Assembly: GCF_024323335.1 (NCBI RefSeq)
Contig: NC_066582.1
Location: 181,298,782 to 181,362,781, forward strand
Length of the DNA: 64,000 bases
Source of the DNA: Lathyrus oleraceus
Taxonomy: Eukaryota > Streptophyta > Magnoliopsida > Fabales > Fabaceae
Direction of reading: 5' to 3'
Part shown: piece by piece, positions 9,561-22,107 of the stretch
Numbering within the stretch: the stretch's first letter is position 1
How the letters are laid out: the number at the start of each line of letters is the position of its first letter
The notes under the pieces: generated by a model
What the model was told of the DNA's origin: nothing
Databases searched by the model: none
The model's input: the letters and a program-made list of their open reading frames with translations, nothing else
Position numbers and translations under genes: made by a program

Positions 9561-12269
9561 TGGCAAGTAACTGCATCCTGACAAGACTTTATTTTACAAA
9601 CTGTTATCTGTCAGAGGTTCTCGCTCAGTCATTATCAACTGAAGCTTCAAATACATCGGATTCAGAGTTGGTGGAGAAATGGTCATTATGTTCAATGTAG
9701 CCCTTTTCCAATATATATCACCAGTTTCAAATTTGTAAAGATCCATGGAGTCTTGCCATTTGCAGACTACCATCCCATCAAATAAATTTGAGCCTTTATC
9801 CAATTATTCGCACTCTTATTTGTTTCTATTCAACAAATGTTTTGCATGTTTTAACTGAGAAATATCATTGTTTAAATAAATTTTTCATAATGTGTTTAAA
9901 CAAAGTGAACATTCACAATGACAAAAGGATACTTGGAATGTCTTCAGTGCTCTCCCAAAGATGGTATGATTCCCAACAGGGTAAGACATTTGTTCATATT
10001 CCTGGTATGACGGTATCCTTTCCCTCAGAGCCTTTTGTGGTTTTTCTCCCGAGCAGAGTGGTTGATAAAGAGGTTTATCTCTCCTTCAGCGGAGTAATGA
10101 TCCTTCCTCCTTAGCAGATGTGATTTCGTCAGGAGTACGATATGTGGTGGTGACCCTAGAAGCTGTCGTTTGATGGTTGTTCCCCACAGAGTTCCATTTT
10201 CCCCTCTGATATTTTCCCCAGTACGTTGATCCTACGGCGGATTTTATCTGTGTATTGATCCTATCCTTAGAGTTAGAGTGGCTGATGCTCATTCCCTTGC
10301 AGAGATCTTTGTTTCCTGGTATCTTTTGCCCCCCCCCCCCATCAGATAGGATATTCTCCAGTGGGCCTGGTTTTCTCTCTCGAGATGTAGTACCGGATGT
10401 TTAATTTTTTGTTGGACCTGTTTGTGTTAGATATGTCTGTTTTGTCAGCATTCATCATACATAAACCACGCATATATGCATCTAGTTTTGACATTCAAAT
10501 ACTCATGTTGCATTATTTGCCATAAATACCTTTATTTGTTGTCTCCTTCTATTCGGTGATACATATTTCACCAAGCGGATGTTCGTGTCTGATCTCCCCA
10601 TGTAGAGTCAGTCCCATAAGCAAAAAGTGTTTATCCTTTCTTCCATATACCCCACTGAGTTATGTCCTCGTGGATGATGGTTGTTTCTGTTTCCTCCCAA
10701 CACATATATTGGGATGGAGTTCCCCCCCTGAGTTATATCCTCATAGGGATGAGTCTTGTTTCATCGTGCCTCTCTAGTTTGTTCCTAGATTGGCTTCTTG
10801 CGATTATCCTTACACCTCCCCGTAGTTTAGATGAATGATTGCTCAGTAACCAGCAATTGTCCATCTTTTCCCGGACGGAGTCTGTGGTCTTCTACCCTTA
10901 TACCGGTATTTGTAAACCCTATGTTGATCCCCTTGCAGAGTTAACCTTATTTTTTGTTCATCCTAACTGATGACGGTTACTCTCCCGTGGTTTTTCTACC
11001 CAGTATCTGGTAGATGTAATCCCCTCCTTGACGGTTATCTTTATCCAATCTTCGGTACTGACAGTCCTTCACCTTTTTTAGTATATCTCCCAGTAATCGG
11101 TGATATATCTCCCGGATCATTGCCTTTGTCAATGTATCCCCAGCGAGTCATCTTCCATTTGCCTTTTGTCGGCAATGATCATTTCTCCCTTCGATTGGTC
11201 ATCATTTTATACCTAGTTTTTGGTATCCCGATGCTCTTTTTCCTTTGGTCGATTTATCCTTCATTAACCCAGTAACCGGTTGTGGATAATCTTCCATGCG
11301 AGTATGTTATCTACGTTCTGACGGTAATAGATAACATATCTCATGCGCTCCTTGGTCGAAGTCTTTTGCTCTTCCCCAGTCGAGTAAGGTTCGTATCCCC
11401 TTTGCGGAGTCGAATGCCCATCCTGTAATCGAGTTTGCTTTTTAGCCCTCTTTTGGATGATGAGTGTCTTGGAAATATTCCACAGTTCACGCTTGGACGG
11501 TCACCTAATATATGCCCAGTAATCGGTATCCCTGGTGTTCCTTCCTCTCTGCTCCCTATTATGACTTTGGTCCCCTGTGGAGTCAGATTTCCTGAGTTGA
11601 AATATACCTTTTCAGGTCTTCCTCAGATGTTTTGGATGTTTGATATCTCTCACCCTTATACCGGTCTTAGATATTCGTTTCTCCCCGAGCATGTTGTTCC
11701 TTCACCCTCATACTGGTGTTTTGATCACATGTCTCCTTGAGCTTATTACCTAATAACCGGTAATATCTCATCCTGTTGTTTCCTCAGGTGAGTCTTGTTT
11801 GGACATTCCTCAATGGAGTCCCTTAGTGGATTTTCCCCCATCTGAGTCCGGATTTTCATCCGAAGTATCCTTTGTGGATAGTTCCGCTGTATTGGTATAT
11901 TCCCAAATACATGCATCTTTGAGTCAGCTCGAGTCCTTCCATTGATTTATTTTCATGGAATCCCTCTCGTGTCTCTCAGTAAATCTCAAGTCGTGACCTG
12001 CTCACGCGTGTTATTCTCTTTCTTATCCCCATTAGAGTCCCTAGAGTCTCTGTCCCATTGAGTGTATTACTCATATGGATTGTCAGTCTCTCCTGATTTC
12101 TTTTATTCTTTGTGGACACATATCTCCACAAAATACTAATTTTTTCATACATACATTCGCATCATGAGATCTCTTAGGGACCAAAATCCGTCTCTTTGTT
12201 ATTATTTAAGCCCATTCTACCTTGTCGAGACGAAGATTTTAACCTTCACTTCTCCGGCTAGAATGACCT

Positions 12270-12283
12270 TAAATAGGGGCATC
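12270..12283 (+). other. Polypurine tract of element B
   Basis: AAATAGGGGCATC directly before the LTR start TGTAAGACCC; same layout as element A. Confidence 0.7.
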
Positions 12284-15200
12284 TGTAAGACCCTAATTTT
12301 GACCCTAAGATCCCTCATGGCATCATAACATTGCATTTACATAGCCTTAAGGATCATAAGCATCTTGGTTCCCTTTGCCTTTAGGGTGGGATCCCTCTTG
12401 TGAGTTGGTTTGAGATCACAAAGCATGCTTGAATTGTATATTATTGCTTTTCTCATTTCATTTACTAAATAAAAGTACAAAAATATATCACTAACATCTC
12501 TTGTTTGTAGCTTGAGCAGTCACAAGGTCTAAAGCTTCTCGAAGACCCTATGTGCATTGATATGGTCAAGAGAAGATGAAAGCAAGCATGGATATGGTTC
12601 CCAAAGCTCTCATCTATCAAATATGCCTTCCAAGTATCTTAATTCACCATTTTTTATCAAAGCAAATCAAAGGGTTTGAGGTTTGTTTCCCAAGGAAACC
12701 CTAATTCATCTGTCCATCAACTGTGCCTTGCTCAGGAAGCAACTTCAACCAATGGTCAAATAAAATCAAGGGAAGTTCTTTAATTCATAATTTCATTCAT
12801 ATTTGAACTTATTTGAATGTCCTCAATCATCAATTCATAAAGATATGAGGTTTGGACTTGAGAAGTTGATCAGTCAATTCATCTAACTATTTTGAACTAC
12901 ACTGAGACCTAACTTTTTATGTGTTGGTCAAATGGAGATGACCCCAAGAGAAACAATGTTTTTATGGACCATATGAACAACTTTCATGTTCATCCAAATT
13001 TGATTTGAAGCTTGGAAGGTCATCATACATTCCAAGACATTATAGGTCATTTTGACTAAAACCCTAATTTTGGGCCAACTTCCCAAGGACATGACTCATT
13101 CATTTTTCATGATTTTGAGATGCGATATAATGCATTGGAAAGCTTAAGATGTCTACTTCAAATGTTATGTTGGGCAAAATTGCAAAATCTCAAAGGAAAT
13201 ACATGTGATAATGCAAAACATTATAGGTCACTTTGGACCAAAAGCATTGAAATGTGAAAAAGTCCAACTTCAAGTGCCCATAACTTCTTCATCAAATATC
13301 CAAACGATGCAAACTTTAAGTCCAACTTGATTGCCTTGAAAATATATACAACTCTCATGTTGAAGATTTTATCATTTGGAGCTTTCATCATTGAGACAAA
13401 AGGGCTTGAACATTGGCCAATTTTGAAAATTCCACATATGCATGTTTTGCACTCTACACTTCAAGTTCAATTTTCATTAATTTCCAAGGCCCAAATGGAG
13501 TTTTGATCAACATAACATTTGTTCCTTATGCAATAAGCTTTCCAACCATTACCCATAAGGCTATGTTTCATTTTTGGAAATGCCATTTTCGAAGAGGAGA
13601 AGGATTTGGTGCATTTTTGGAAACCAATTGAAAACACATTGCATGAGCTGATTACATCCATTTTGCATGACCATTTCATCTAATTGTGATCTCAGCTTGC
13701 CAAACCAAGTGAAATTGGGCCCTCCATGCGCCTGTACAGGCCCATGCATGGAGGCCCTTTTCATCCATGCACAGACTTTGCTCATGCTTACAGCTCCCTT
13801 CATCTATAAATACAAGGCCTTGGCTTCATAATTTGAGAACCTGTAGGCACCTGTTATGCTGCATGAATCCCTCCATAGCCATACTTAAAGGAACTTTCTC
13901 TTTTTTCTTCAAATTTTCAGATCGAAATTTCAGCTACACTGGTTGATTTCTAGATCTATAGTTCCTAAGCCTTGCTCATCTTCATCACTAGACTACACTG
14001 CAAGCATTAGCAAAGGAGAATTGTACTCTTAAGATCCACATTTTAAAGGTGGATATCAGAACTTATTTTCTTCGAAACTCTTTATTCATAGCTTATTTCT
14101 TGCATTTGCTGGGTTGTCTGAAGTCCTCTCATCAGAGGCAACTTAATTGTGCTTTGAATTTTGCAAATCCATATTTTTCAAATTGAACACCATATTGAAC
14201 ACCATATTTTTCAACCTCTGATTTCTCTTACCATGGAGATCTAGAGTGAAAATAGATGGTACAGGGGTGATGTACATCACCCCAGCTTTCCATTGCTGTA
14301 TAGATCGCCTCATTTGGTGAAGGTTTATTTTCTACAACTCTCGCTGGAATCTCTGGTCTCGCCGGAGAAGACGGTGGTGTACACCAATGTCCGTTTGCCA
14401 ATTTTGATCCAGGCCGTTGATGATGATTCCCAGATTGAATCAGGGCTCTTGGATCTTATGACTTTTTTTAAATGTTTATGTTGCTCAGTTAACTTAGGTC
14501 CACGATACGCGCGCATGCCACAGTCGTCTGATGCTCCAGCTCAATTAATGAGCTTGGATCCAACGCGTGTGGATTTTCCTGATTTTCTATTTCTGATTTT
14601 AATTTCCATTTTATTTCTTTTATTCCATTTCATTTCAAAAATCCTATCTCATTCATTATTTGTCCAAAAAATGTGAGACCAATTGCATTATTTCTCTTTT
14701 AATTTCTAGTTTCTAAAAATGATTTTAAATATTTTTTATTTAACATTTGATATTTTTTAGGAATTTTCTCTTTTCTGGTTATTTTTAATTCATTTAAAAT
14801 AGTTTTTGATATTCAAAAAATACAAAAAATATTTTTCCAACCTCTTTGAGTGATGATAGATCTATGAAAAATATTCTCATCAATTTATTAATTGATTTGA
14901 GATTTATTTGAGATTTTAGTTCAAATTAGGTTAATTTTATGCATTTTTAATTGATTAAAAATAGTTTCTGACTTTTAAAAATGCTGAAATTTTTTGTCAA
15001 ACTTTGTTTGACCTTGTTGAACTTGGGATAATTCACTTGGACTTTTTAAAGTTGATTTGAAGTGAGTTTGAAGTTTGACATTTCTTTTTTATTTTAATTC
15101 AAGTTTTATTTTAGTATTAAAAAATGCCAAAAATATTTTATTTGTTTCTTGACTTCTAGTTCTCATTTTTGCTTCTGTTTTCTATTACTTGACCTTGATC

Positions 15201-17143
15201 TTCTCTATCTTTGGTCATTGCTTGTTGATTAATACATACTATTTCATTTAATGCACTTTATTTCTTCATCTTCTTCTTCTCCTTCTTCTTTCTTCTTTTT
15301 GATCAATGAGTTAAAGATTGGTGGTTAGCATTGATTATGGAGGTTTAATCTTCCTTGATTCAAATCTAATTCATCTTGATCATGGATCAAGTGAATGACT
15401 TTGCATTAAGGATAGATTGCTTCCTAAATCATGCAAAGAACCTAAATCAATACAAGATCATTTCTCATCTTCTTTTTGGCATGGTAAGTTGTTGGAGTTT
15501 GATTCACTAATCAAGCCCTCTAACTTGTGTTGTTGTCTACATTACTTTTGACCGGCCTCAGATAGTTGTGACTTCTACATAAGTCCAATTACGATTGCTT
15601 AACATAGCGCTAAATTTTCCTTATGGAACACTAACTACTAACATTAACCATTAACATTTACTTCTTGCACTTTACATTTATGCAATTTATTTTTCTTGTA
15701 CATATTATTCATTTGCTTTTCCCCCTTTGCTCACTTGAGCACATGTTTATGTTAATGCAATTTGCCTTTTGCTCACTTGAGCACATAATTGTGTATATAT
15801 TATTGTGCTTGTGTTTTGTTTTGATTGTTGTGGACCAAATGCAAAGAAATGGACAAATGGACTTAGTTTCTAGGACTTTCCCTATGCAAATTGGAGTAAA
15901 AGGACCTTAATGTTGAAGATGGATTAAGAGGACCAAATCTTTAAACTCACTCTTGTCAATTCTTGATTTACTTCATAGAATTATGTGATGTGTGTGCTTT
16001 TGTGCTAGGGGATCCTATGTGAGCTCAAATTGAAGAACCATTGCCATGTTCATCCAAAGTGAAAGATACAAGAGACATTGGGGATCTTCTAAGAGCTTGT
16101 CTGATTATGTTGATTGCTTGAGCTTACACTTATTTTGCTTGCATATTCCAAAGGATGGGAGCTACTTGGATCATCAATATGATCTCAAGAGAGGAACTCC
16201 ATTTGTGGTCTTGTTTCTTATCCCTCATCTCTTGTATGATTAAGACTTTAGCCCTTCTTCTTCTTCCCTCCACTCTAACCCAAGCCAAAACTTTTGTGCA
16301 AACATTTAACATTTGTTTTCAAACATTAGAAACCTAAGTCTTATGCTTTTGATTTTCAAACCTTCTTTAATAACACTTATTTTGAATTGAACTTTTAAAT
16401 CAACTTTGACCATACTTTGTAAATACTTTTCATTGGTAAACATAACTCATTCAAATACTTTTGTGGTTTCAATGGCCACCCCCTTAATCTAAATTTTTCA
16501 TAACATTTAGCTATTAGGTTTAAGTTATCTTTGAGGTAGGTGTAATACTCACCTGTATCCTTAGTGATGGACAATGAGTCTTCCATGCTTATTATAGGGT
16601 TAACCCCTCACTAGCATGTTGAAGCTATCCTCACATGGTGGATTTGTGGTTTTAGGTTGAGTTTTCTCCCTTGGATAACAAAAGACCTTAGGGCTTTCGG
16701 ACCAATCAATTCACCAACTCATTTTGAGATTTTTACCCCGAACTACGAGGTTTTGATCCTAATCTTTTTTTAAGATGGTACGTAGGCAATGGGTTTATCC
16801 ATCCAAACACAAAATGTAAATAACTTGTACATTCTCTTCTCATCTCTTCAATCATGTTTGCACAAATAAATTTTCACAAAATACCAACCTTACAACAAAT
16901 GTGAAAAGGGATCCCTAGGAGTACCTAGGATGTTTTGGGTGCTTAAAACCTTCCCATTACATAACCAACCCCCTTACCCTGATCTCTGACATTTTTACTA
17001 GTTTTTGATTCGATAAAACTTTTAGGTTTTTGTTCGCTTTCTAACCATTCCTTTGGATAAATAGAAGTGCGGTGGCGACTCGACTTATATGGTTTACCTT
17101 GGATTTAGTCAATATCTCTAATGGTAACGAATACCCCGCTACA
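12284..17143 (+). mobile_element. Ogre-like element B: 3' LTR (4.86 kb)
   Basis: Starts TGTAAGACCCTAATTTTG and ends AATACCCCGCTACA, a TG...CA pair. Both ends match what I know of legume Ogre LTRs. The interior is non-coding and contains CT-rich runs (15266-15300) and a perfect 20-bp palindrome at 14264-14283. The following bases GAGAT (17144-17148) are the likely right copy of the 5-bp target duplication; the left copy is outside the window. Confidence 0.8.
14264..14283. repeat. Perfect 20-bp palindrome in LTR B
   Basis: GGGGTGATGTACATCACCCC reads the same on both strands. Confidence 0.9.
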
Positions 17144-17148
17144 GAGAT

Positions 17149-18440
17149 GCATATATTTTTGCCTCTGGATCAGTGGTAATCGGTTACCTTAAATTAGGTA
17201 ATCGGTTACTTGCATTCAACGTTTAAAAATATTTGAAATTTACTCAGAGTAATCGGTTAGCCCAAAGAGGATAATCGATTACTTGGTTCCAACATTCAAA
17301 AAATATTTGAAAATAACACAGAGTAATAGGTTACTCTAAAGTGGGTAATCGGTTACTCTGTCACAAATTTGAAAAATAGTTAAAAGAGTGAAATGTTTGA
17401 TGCATAAAAATACTTTCAATGATTATGGCATGAATGAAACATGGTTTGAACACGTGTATAACTATCTAGAGTTCAAGTGTTACCTTATCCATTTTAAAGA
17501 CGATTCTTCATGTGTTTAATCAAGACTTGATCATGGGTGGGACACTTCATTCACGAACTTGAATTTTGATCAAACCTTTTTGTTAATCAGTCTTAGCTTT
17601 GTAGTGAAGTTTGTCGTCATCAAAACATCTGAGAAGTCATGTCTTCACAATAACCTCTCTTTTTTATCCCAAAAGTGTGTGACATTGGTGAGACGAGTTT
17701 AATCATTGGTACTTAGAGGGAGACAAGCATCTAACCATGCGCTAATTACGGTCGGAAATAAGAATACTATGGAGCTAAATGGACAATTGCATCCTAACCA
17801 CTCTTTTTTGTCCTAAGAGGATCGAATTAAACTCGTTTACTGTTAAGTGTTTTGAATATAAGACAAGTATCAGGTCATAAGTTAGGTACGACCGGCAACC
17901 CAAGTATTTGAGCAATGTTGTGTACAAGTACGTACACCCCATCCTTTTTCTTCCAGTTTCAAATGAAAGTGGTTTCGAAAATGACTTGAAGTTGGATTAA
18001 GTGTTTGAGGTTTGAAATGTGAGAGTGTGAGAATGGAATGGAAGAGATACTTGACGTTGGATCAAACACTCGGGTTGCATTCAATTGATATTGATTTGGT
18101 AAAGCACTTGACGTTGGATCAAGTGTATTTTTATTCTTTTGAAAAAAGTTCTTTTTTATCGTTTTGCTTTTATCTTGTTTATTTACATGCAAAATAAAGT
18201 GGTAAAGAAAGGTAAATTCTATGCTATTACATGTTCTTGGGAATTGAGAACATTTTATCCACAATGAGGGGATGGATCCTAAACCGTACAAAAATTAAAT
18301 TCATACAAGCATACAAGCCATACAACCATTAATCATGCACAAAAGAATCATTCAAGTGGAAAAATAAAACTATAAGTAAAGGGATTAAATTCTAATGAAA
18401 TAAAAAAGAATCAGCTCCCTATTTTTGGCCTTGGCTCCTC
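17149..18440. repeat. Unclassified repetitive DNA flanking element B
   Basis: The first 200 bp hold six copies of TAATCGGTTAC or close variants. About 17,600 reads TCGTCATCAAAACATC, which on the minus strand resembles LTR sequence of legume copia elements of the SIRE/Maximus type. Around 17980-18130 a GA(C/A)GTTGGAT(C/T)AA motif occurs three times. I see no gene and could not set the ends of any element. Confidence 0.4.
17175..17360 (+). repeat. Cluster of TAATCGGTTAC motifs
   Basis: Six direct copies or near copies (TAATCGGTTACC, TAATCGGTTACTT, TAATCGGTTAGC, TAATCGATTACTT, TAATAGGTTACTC, TAATCGGTTACTC), arranged as pairs separated by about 15-20 bp. Confidence 0.85.
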
Positions 18441-20065
18441 TTCTCCTGACACGGGCTGCGTTGGGAAACACGGGTGGCCGTGTCAGGGCTACTGTATCGT
18501 CAAATTTATTCTTCTGACGAGCCCGAAACGTTCGATTCCCTTGGTGAGTCCTTCGTTATTCTTGCTTACACCTGAAACTAATAAAACTACCACAAGGAGA
18601 CATAAAATAGAGTATAATGACTCAAACCAAAGATAATCAACAAACTGAAATAAAAATGCAAATATCTAATTTACTAAACAGAATAACAAAACAGGTAGAA
18701 TAATGTGTTACCGACTTCGTGAAATTGTGCCAAATGAGTGTCAAAAAACAAGTAGAATTGGAGACCGATCAAAACCCCAAAATTATCTCATTGCTTATCC
18801 TCAAGTGATGCTCGAGACATCAGGACTGTCACCCCTAAATTTTTCATCCACGTTGCTACTGTGATCTTTCGCGATCCCTGTTCACTTTTCATTCACTGGT
18901 TTACTCTTTCCTGACTTCCGACTTCCGCTACACTTTCACATTGACGTACCTTCTGACCTTTAGCTTTTCACACTCTCACAAAATCTCTCGGGGTCAAAGT
19001 GTTTTCACTTAAAAACAGAGCATGCAAAGTCAACTCTTAGGTTTGAATAACAGATACCTTCATAACAAAAACACACAACACACACTATTCGAGGGATTTT
19101 TAGGTTGTAATGGGGCTAAGATGCAAGGTGGAGAAACTAAGAAAATAACAAGGGAAAAACTAGAGGTTCAGGCTCAGAGTCTGTGTTGTTACCCTCATAA
19201 TTGTGTTCAATCTTTTAATCAAGATGTTTTTCTTTTGGGCGCCGTTCTCATTAGGATTCCTTGGCTCTTATTTTTCTCTTCTTTTTTATGGCTCTTTTGA
19301 GCACACTTTTTTCCAACTTCAATACTTCTATATAAGTGCTTCATGATACTTCTCATAATTTTTTTCATTTCTCTTTTTTTTTTCTTTTGAAGTTTCGTAC
19401 TTTTCTATTTTTTTCTGCACTTCATCGGTGTCCCAAAAAAATGAAGAAACCCCAAACTTAGGATTTTTCACAGATTTGGGGTCAACAACACTTATCCAAG
19501 CAAGGTACGATAGTGTTTGGGCTTACAATTATTTATAGTGGTTAAACAACAAACAAAAGGAAATATGGCTCGAATTGGGTGAACAAAGGGTAATAATGGC
19601 GGGTTGACTGGAAAGACTCAGGGTTAAAACAAAAAAATTGTCTCAGTGTGTACATGTGTGTTATGAAATTCCAACATCTATTACGCAAACTCAGAGAGAC
19701 AAAGACATACCTGAAAATCTCTCATGATGACAAGTGTTTGACCTTTTTGTAGTTCTCATCATGTTTGGTATAGCTTGCAGGTTTCCAACATACCTCTCAG
19801 TGTGATGTAGCTTCGTCTTCGCTTCGGTTACAGAGTATTCATGTGTAGTCCAGTGACAGAGAATCGTGTCCGATTATTCATATCAACATCATCAATTTTT
19901 GAGGGGTTCTAGAAGAGCAAGTAGAGGAGTGTGTCTTTCATCTAATCGCTCCAAGCCTCATCATTCATCCGACACGAATGTTCTCTATCTATAACACACA
20001 AAATACCACACAACTAATTACTTAAACAAAAATAATAAAATGCTGAAAATACTAAGAACAATTAA

Positions 20066-20068
<3 letters not shown>

Positions 20069-20096
<28 letters not shown>

Positions 20097-20118
20097 ACAC
20101 ACACATACACACACACAC
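20069..20118. repeat. C28 homopolymer followed by (AC)n
   Basis: Twenty-eight consecutive C (20069-20096) run straight into an AC microsatellite with one interruption. On the Athila sense strand this is G28, just 3' of the env-like region, and could form G-quadruplexes. Length may be unreliable in assembly. Confidence 0.9.
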
Positions 20119-20178
20119 TTGAACCAAACATTGTCCGCGATGTTTAATCCAAGATAGAGGGGGACTTACACAGCCTCA

Positions 20179-21436
20179 CTACGGTGGAGGAAATTGAAAC
20201 ATCATCCGTTGCATCATCACATGCATCTTATATATAAGAGTCCCTTGATGGGTTTGCTCTATGCCTTGGCATGTTTGCTTCGCTCGGAGATCACCGATCT
20301 CCGTCTGCATCCACGACCATTGGTCTGGTGTCACATATGACGACCTGACACCTGTATGTGTGGTATCCTCTGGCGGAGTAAAAAACTGCTCATGTTCCTG
20401 CACCTCTTCCTCTTGTTGGTCACCTGCAACAAATGGGTCAGCATTGTGCTCGTCCATATCATCTTGGACAACACTCTCATATAGCCAATTGGCCGTGTTG
20501 GCAATGCTAATTCTTGCAGGGTCAGGAAGAGCCATGATAAAGGACAAAAACTCATTAAAGCATAATAATCAGAAATTTGTGATATCATACCTTGTTGAAC
20601 CAATGCGTTCATGTCCAATTTATGCTTACCTGCCACTGGCATCTCATTTAGTGCAGCAGGGTCATAACCGAAATGGTGGGCAATATGATTATGCCCCCGA
20701 TGGAAATTCCCCCTTGAGTCGCTCTCCCCACTCGACCCGGGTAGTCCACTGCAAATGCTGCAATGCTCACAACAACTCGATTTACCATGACAAACAGAAA
20801 GAAAACCTCCCTCTGGGTAGCCACACTTGTACTATCACCCCCTATCGAAAAGCATGAAAGCCAGTACCTTATGAGCATACCTGAAACAAAGGTTCTGAAT
20901 GCCAGATGCTTTCGCCCATTTAGCCATATAATCTGCTTGTTTCGTAATGGCTAACCAGAAAGTTTTAGCATCAAAGCTATCCGGTACGGCTCTAGGGCCA
21001 TATAGGGGTAGGCGGAGAATCTCACCCAACTGCTCCACTATCAACTTGTGGTCGATATTATATAACCTAAAATTCATCGTCCCTCCATATTACAACGTTG
21101 TACCTGTCCATCCTTTTTTCAACTTGAACTCAATGGTGCTCAAAAATTCTAAAGTGATGCGCTCATATGTAGGCGTTTCACAATGCACAAATTCAAGCAT
21201 GCCGAGGACATGAAACATCCTATCTAATTCCTCTGATAGACCCAATTGAAATAAAGTGTCAGAGCATAAGTACCTCATCGGTGTTATCTTACGCTTAACG
21301 TGGGATGAGTATCGTCGTTCGTGCTTCGGGTTGTCGAAAATTATGTCGTGCGAAATCGGATGACGGATCGTCCGTTTCCGAGGCCTTGATGATTCAGCTT
21401 CTGTTTGCTTCCCCTTAGAAATTCGCTTCGGCAACA
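20179..21436 (-). pseudogene. Athila env-like (post-pol) protein, degraded
   Basis: Downstream of integrase on the minus strand, a frame starts at about 21436 (MLPKRISKGKQTEAES) and continues in pieces: HPISHDIIFDNPKHERRY, LEFVHCETPTYERITLEFL, then in other frames IDHKLIVEQLGEILRLPLYG and TKQADYMAKWAKASGIQN, ending with EEEVQEHEQFFTPPE and the segment near 20180. This position and composition fit the ATHILA ORF-1/env-like protein that follows pol in this lineage; its function is unknown. At least three frame changes break it. Family assignment rests on position plus partial resemblance. Confidence 0.55.
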
Positions 21437-22107
21437 TGATTGGTTCCTGCAAAAAACATTTATGAACAAAAATAAAGTATAGAATATGGAAAAAAAAGAT
21501 TATCATGACCTTGTAGAAGACGGAGAGTAGAGCAACTTTCGTGAAGGGTGTCGGCGATTTGGGCGGAGTATAGCGGTAAAAGGGTGAGCTTTTGTTGGTG
21601 GGGTTATGGAAAAAATTTGAAAAAGAATGGAGGAAGAAGAAAGGTTTGGTGAAAATGGGAGAGAGAAGGTGTGAAAATCAGATTTAAGGGATTAACTGGG
21701 ATTAAAAATGGTTTTAAGTGGTGGAAAATATGGGTGGGGCCCACATAATCCATTTTTTGAAATTTAAATTTTTTTGCAGTGCTGCCTGACACGGGCGACC
21801 GTGTAAGGACATTGGTTTTTCCCTCCACTTACAATAGAGATGACACGGGCCGTATCATCCTATTGGAAAACCCAATCCTCTTTGGTGCCCTGCTTGACAC
21901 GGGCCGTGTCAGGTGACACGAGCACCCGTGTCAGGGCCCTGTTTTCCTCCAAAAATCAGACTTTTTTCTCTGTCTTCCCTTGCTCATATAGCCAATTGTC
22001 TTCTATAAGTTTGAATCAAACCTTTTCTTCTGTACTGTACGATTTACCTGCGAACCTACAAACAAAATTTTAAAACACACCAAACAACTGGAATTATTAG
22101 AATTAAA

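Larger units (their letters stand above)
9375..12283 (+). mobile_element. Ogre-like element B: 3' non-coding region
   Basis: About 2.9 kb between the pol stop and the LTR. It begins with three related modules (9395-9560), then AT-rich sequence. From about 9950 to 12200 comes a long stretch of drifting pyrimidine-rich motifs (TTTCTCCC, CCCAGTAATCGGT, GAGTC, TATACCGGT) with no fixed period. A 12-base C run lies at about 10329-10340. It is low-complexity by descent, not a gene; the open frames at 10556, 10970 and 11435 are products of the motif repetition. It ends in AAATAGGGGCATC. Confidence 0.75.

Noticed and set aside
10556..11740. Open frames rich in proline, serine and phenylalanine
   Set aside because: They arise from the repeated TTTCTCCC/CCCAGT motifs of the Ogre 3' region; no start context or domain.
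20261..20857. 198-codon plus-strand frame
   Set aside because: It is the antisense of the Athila env-like region; no protein family match.
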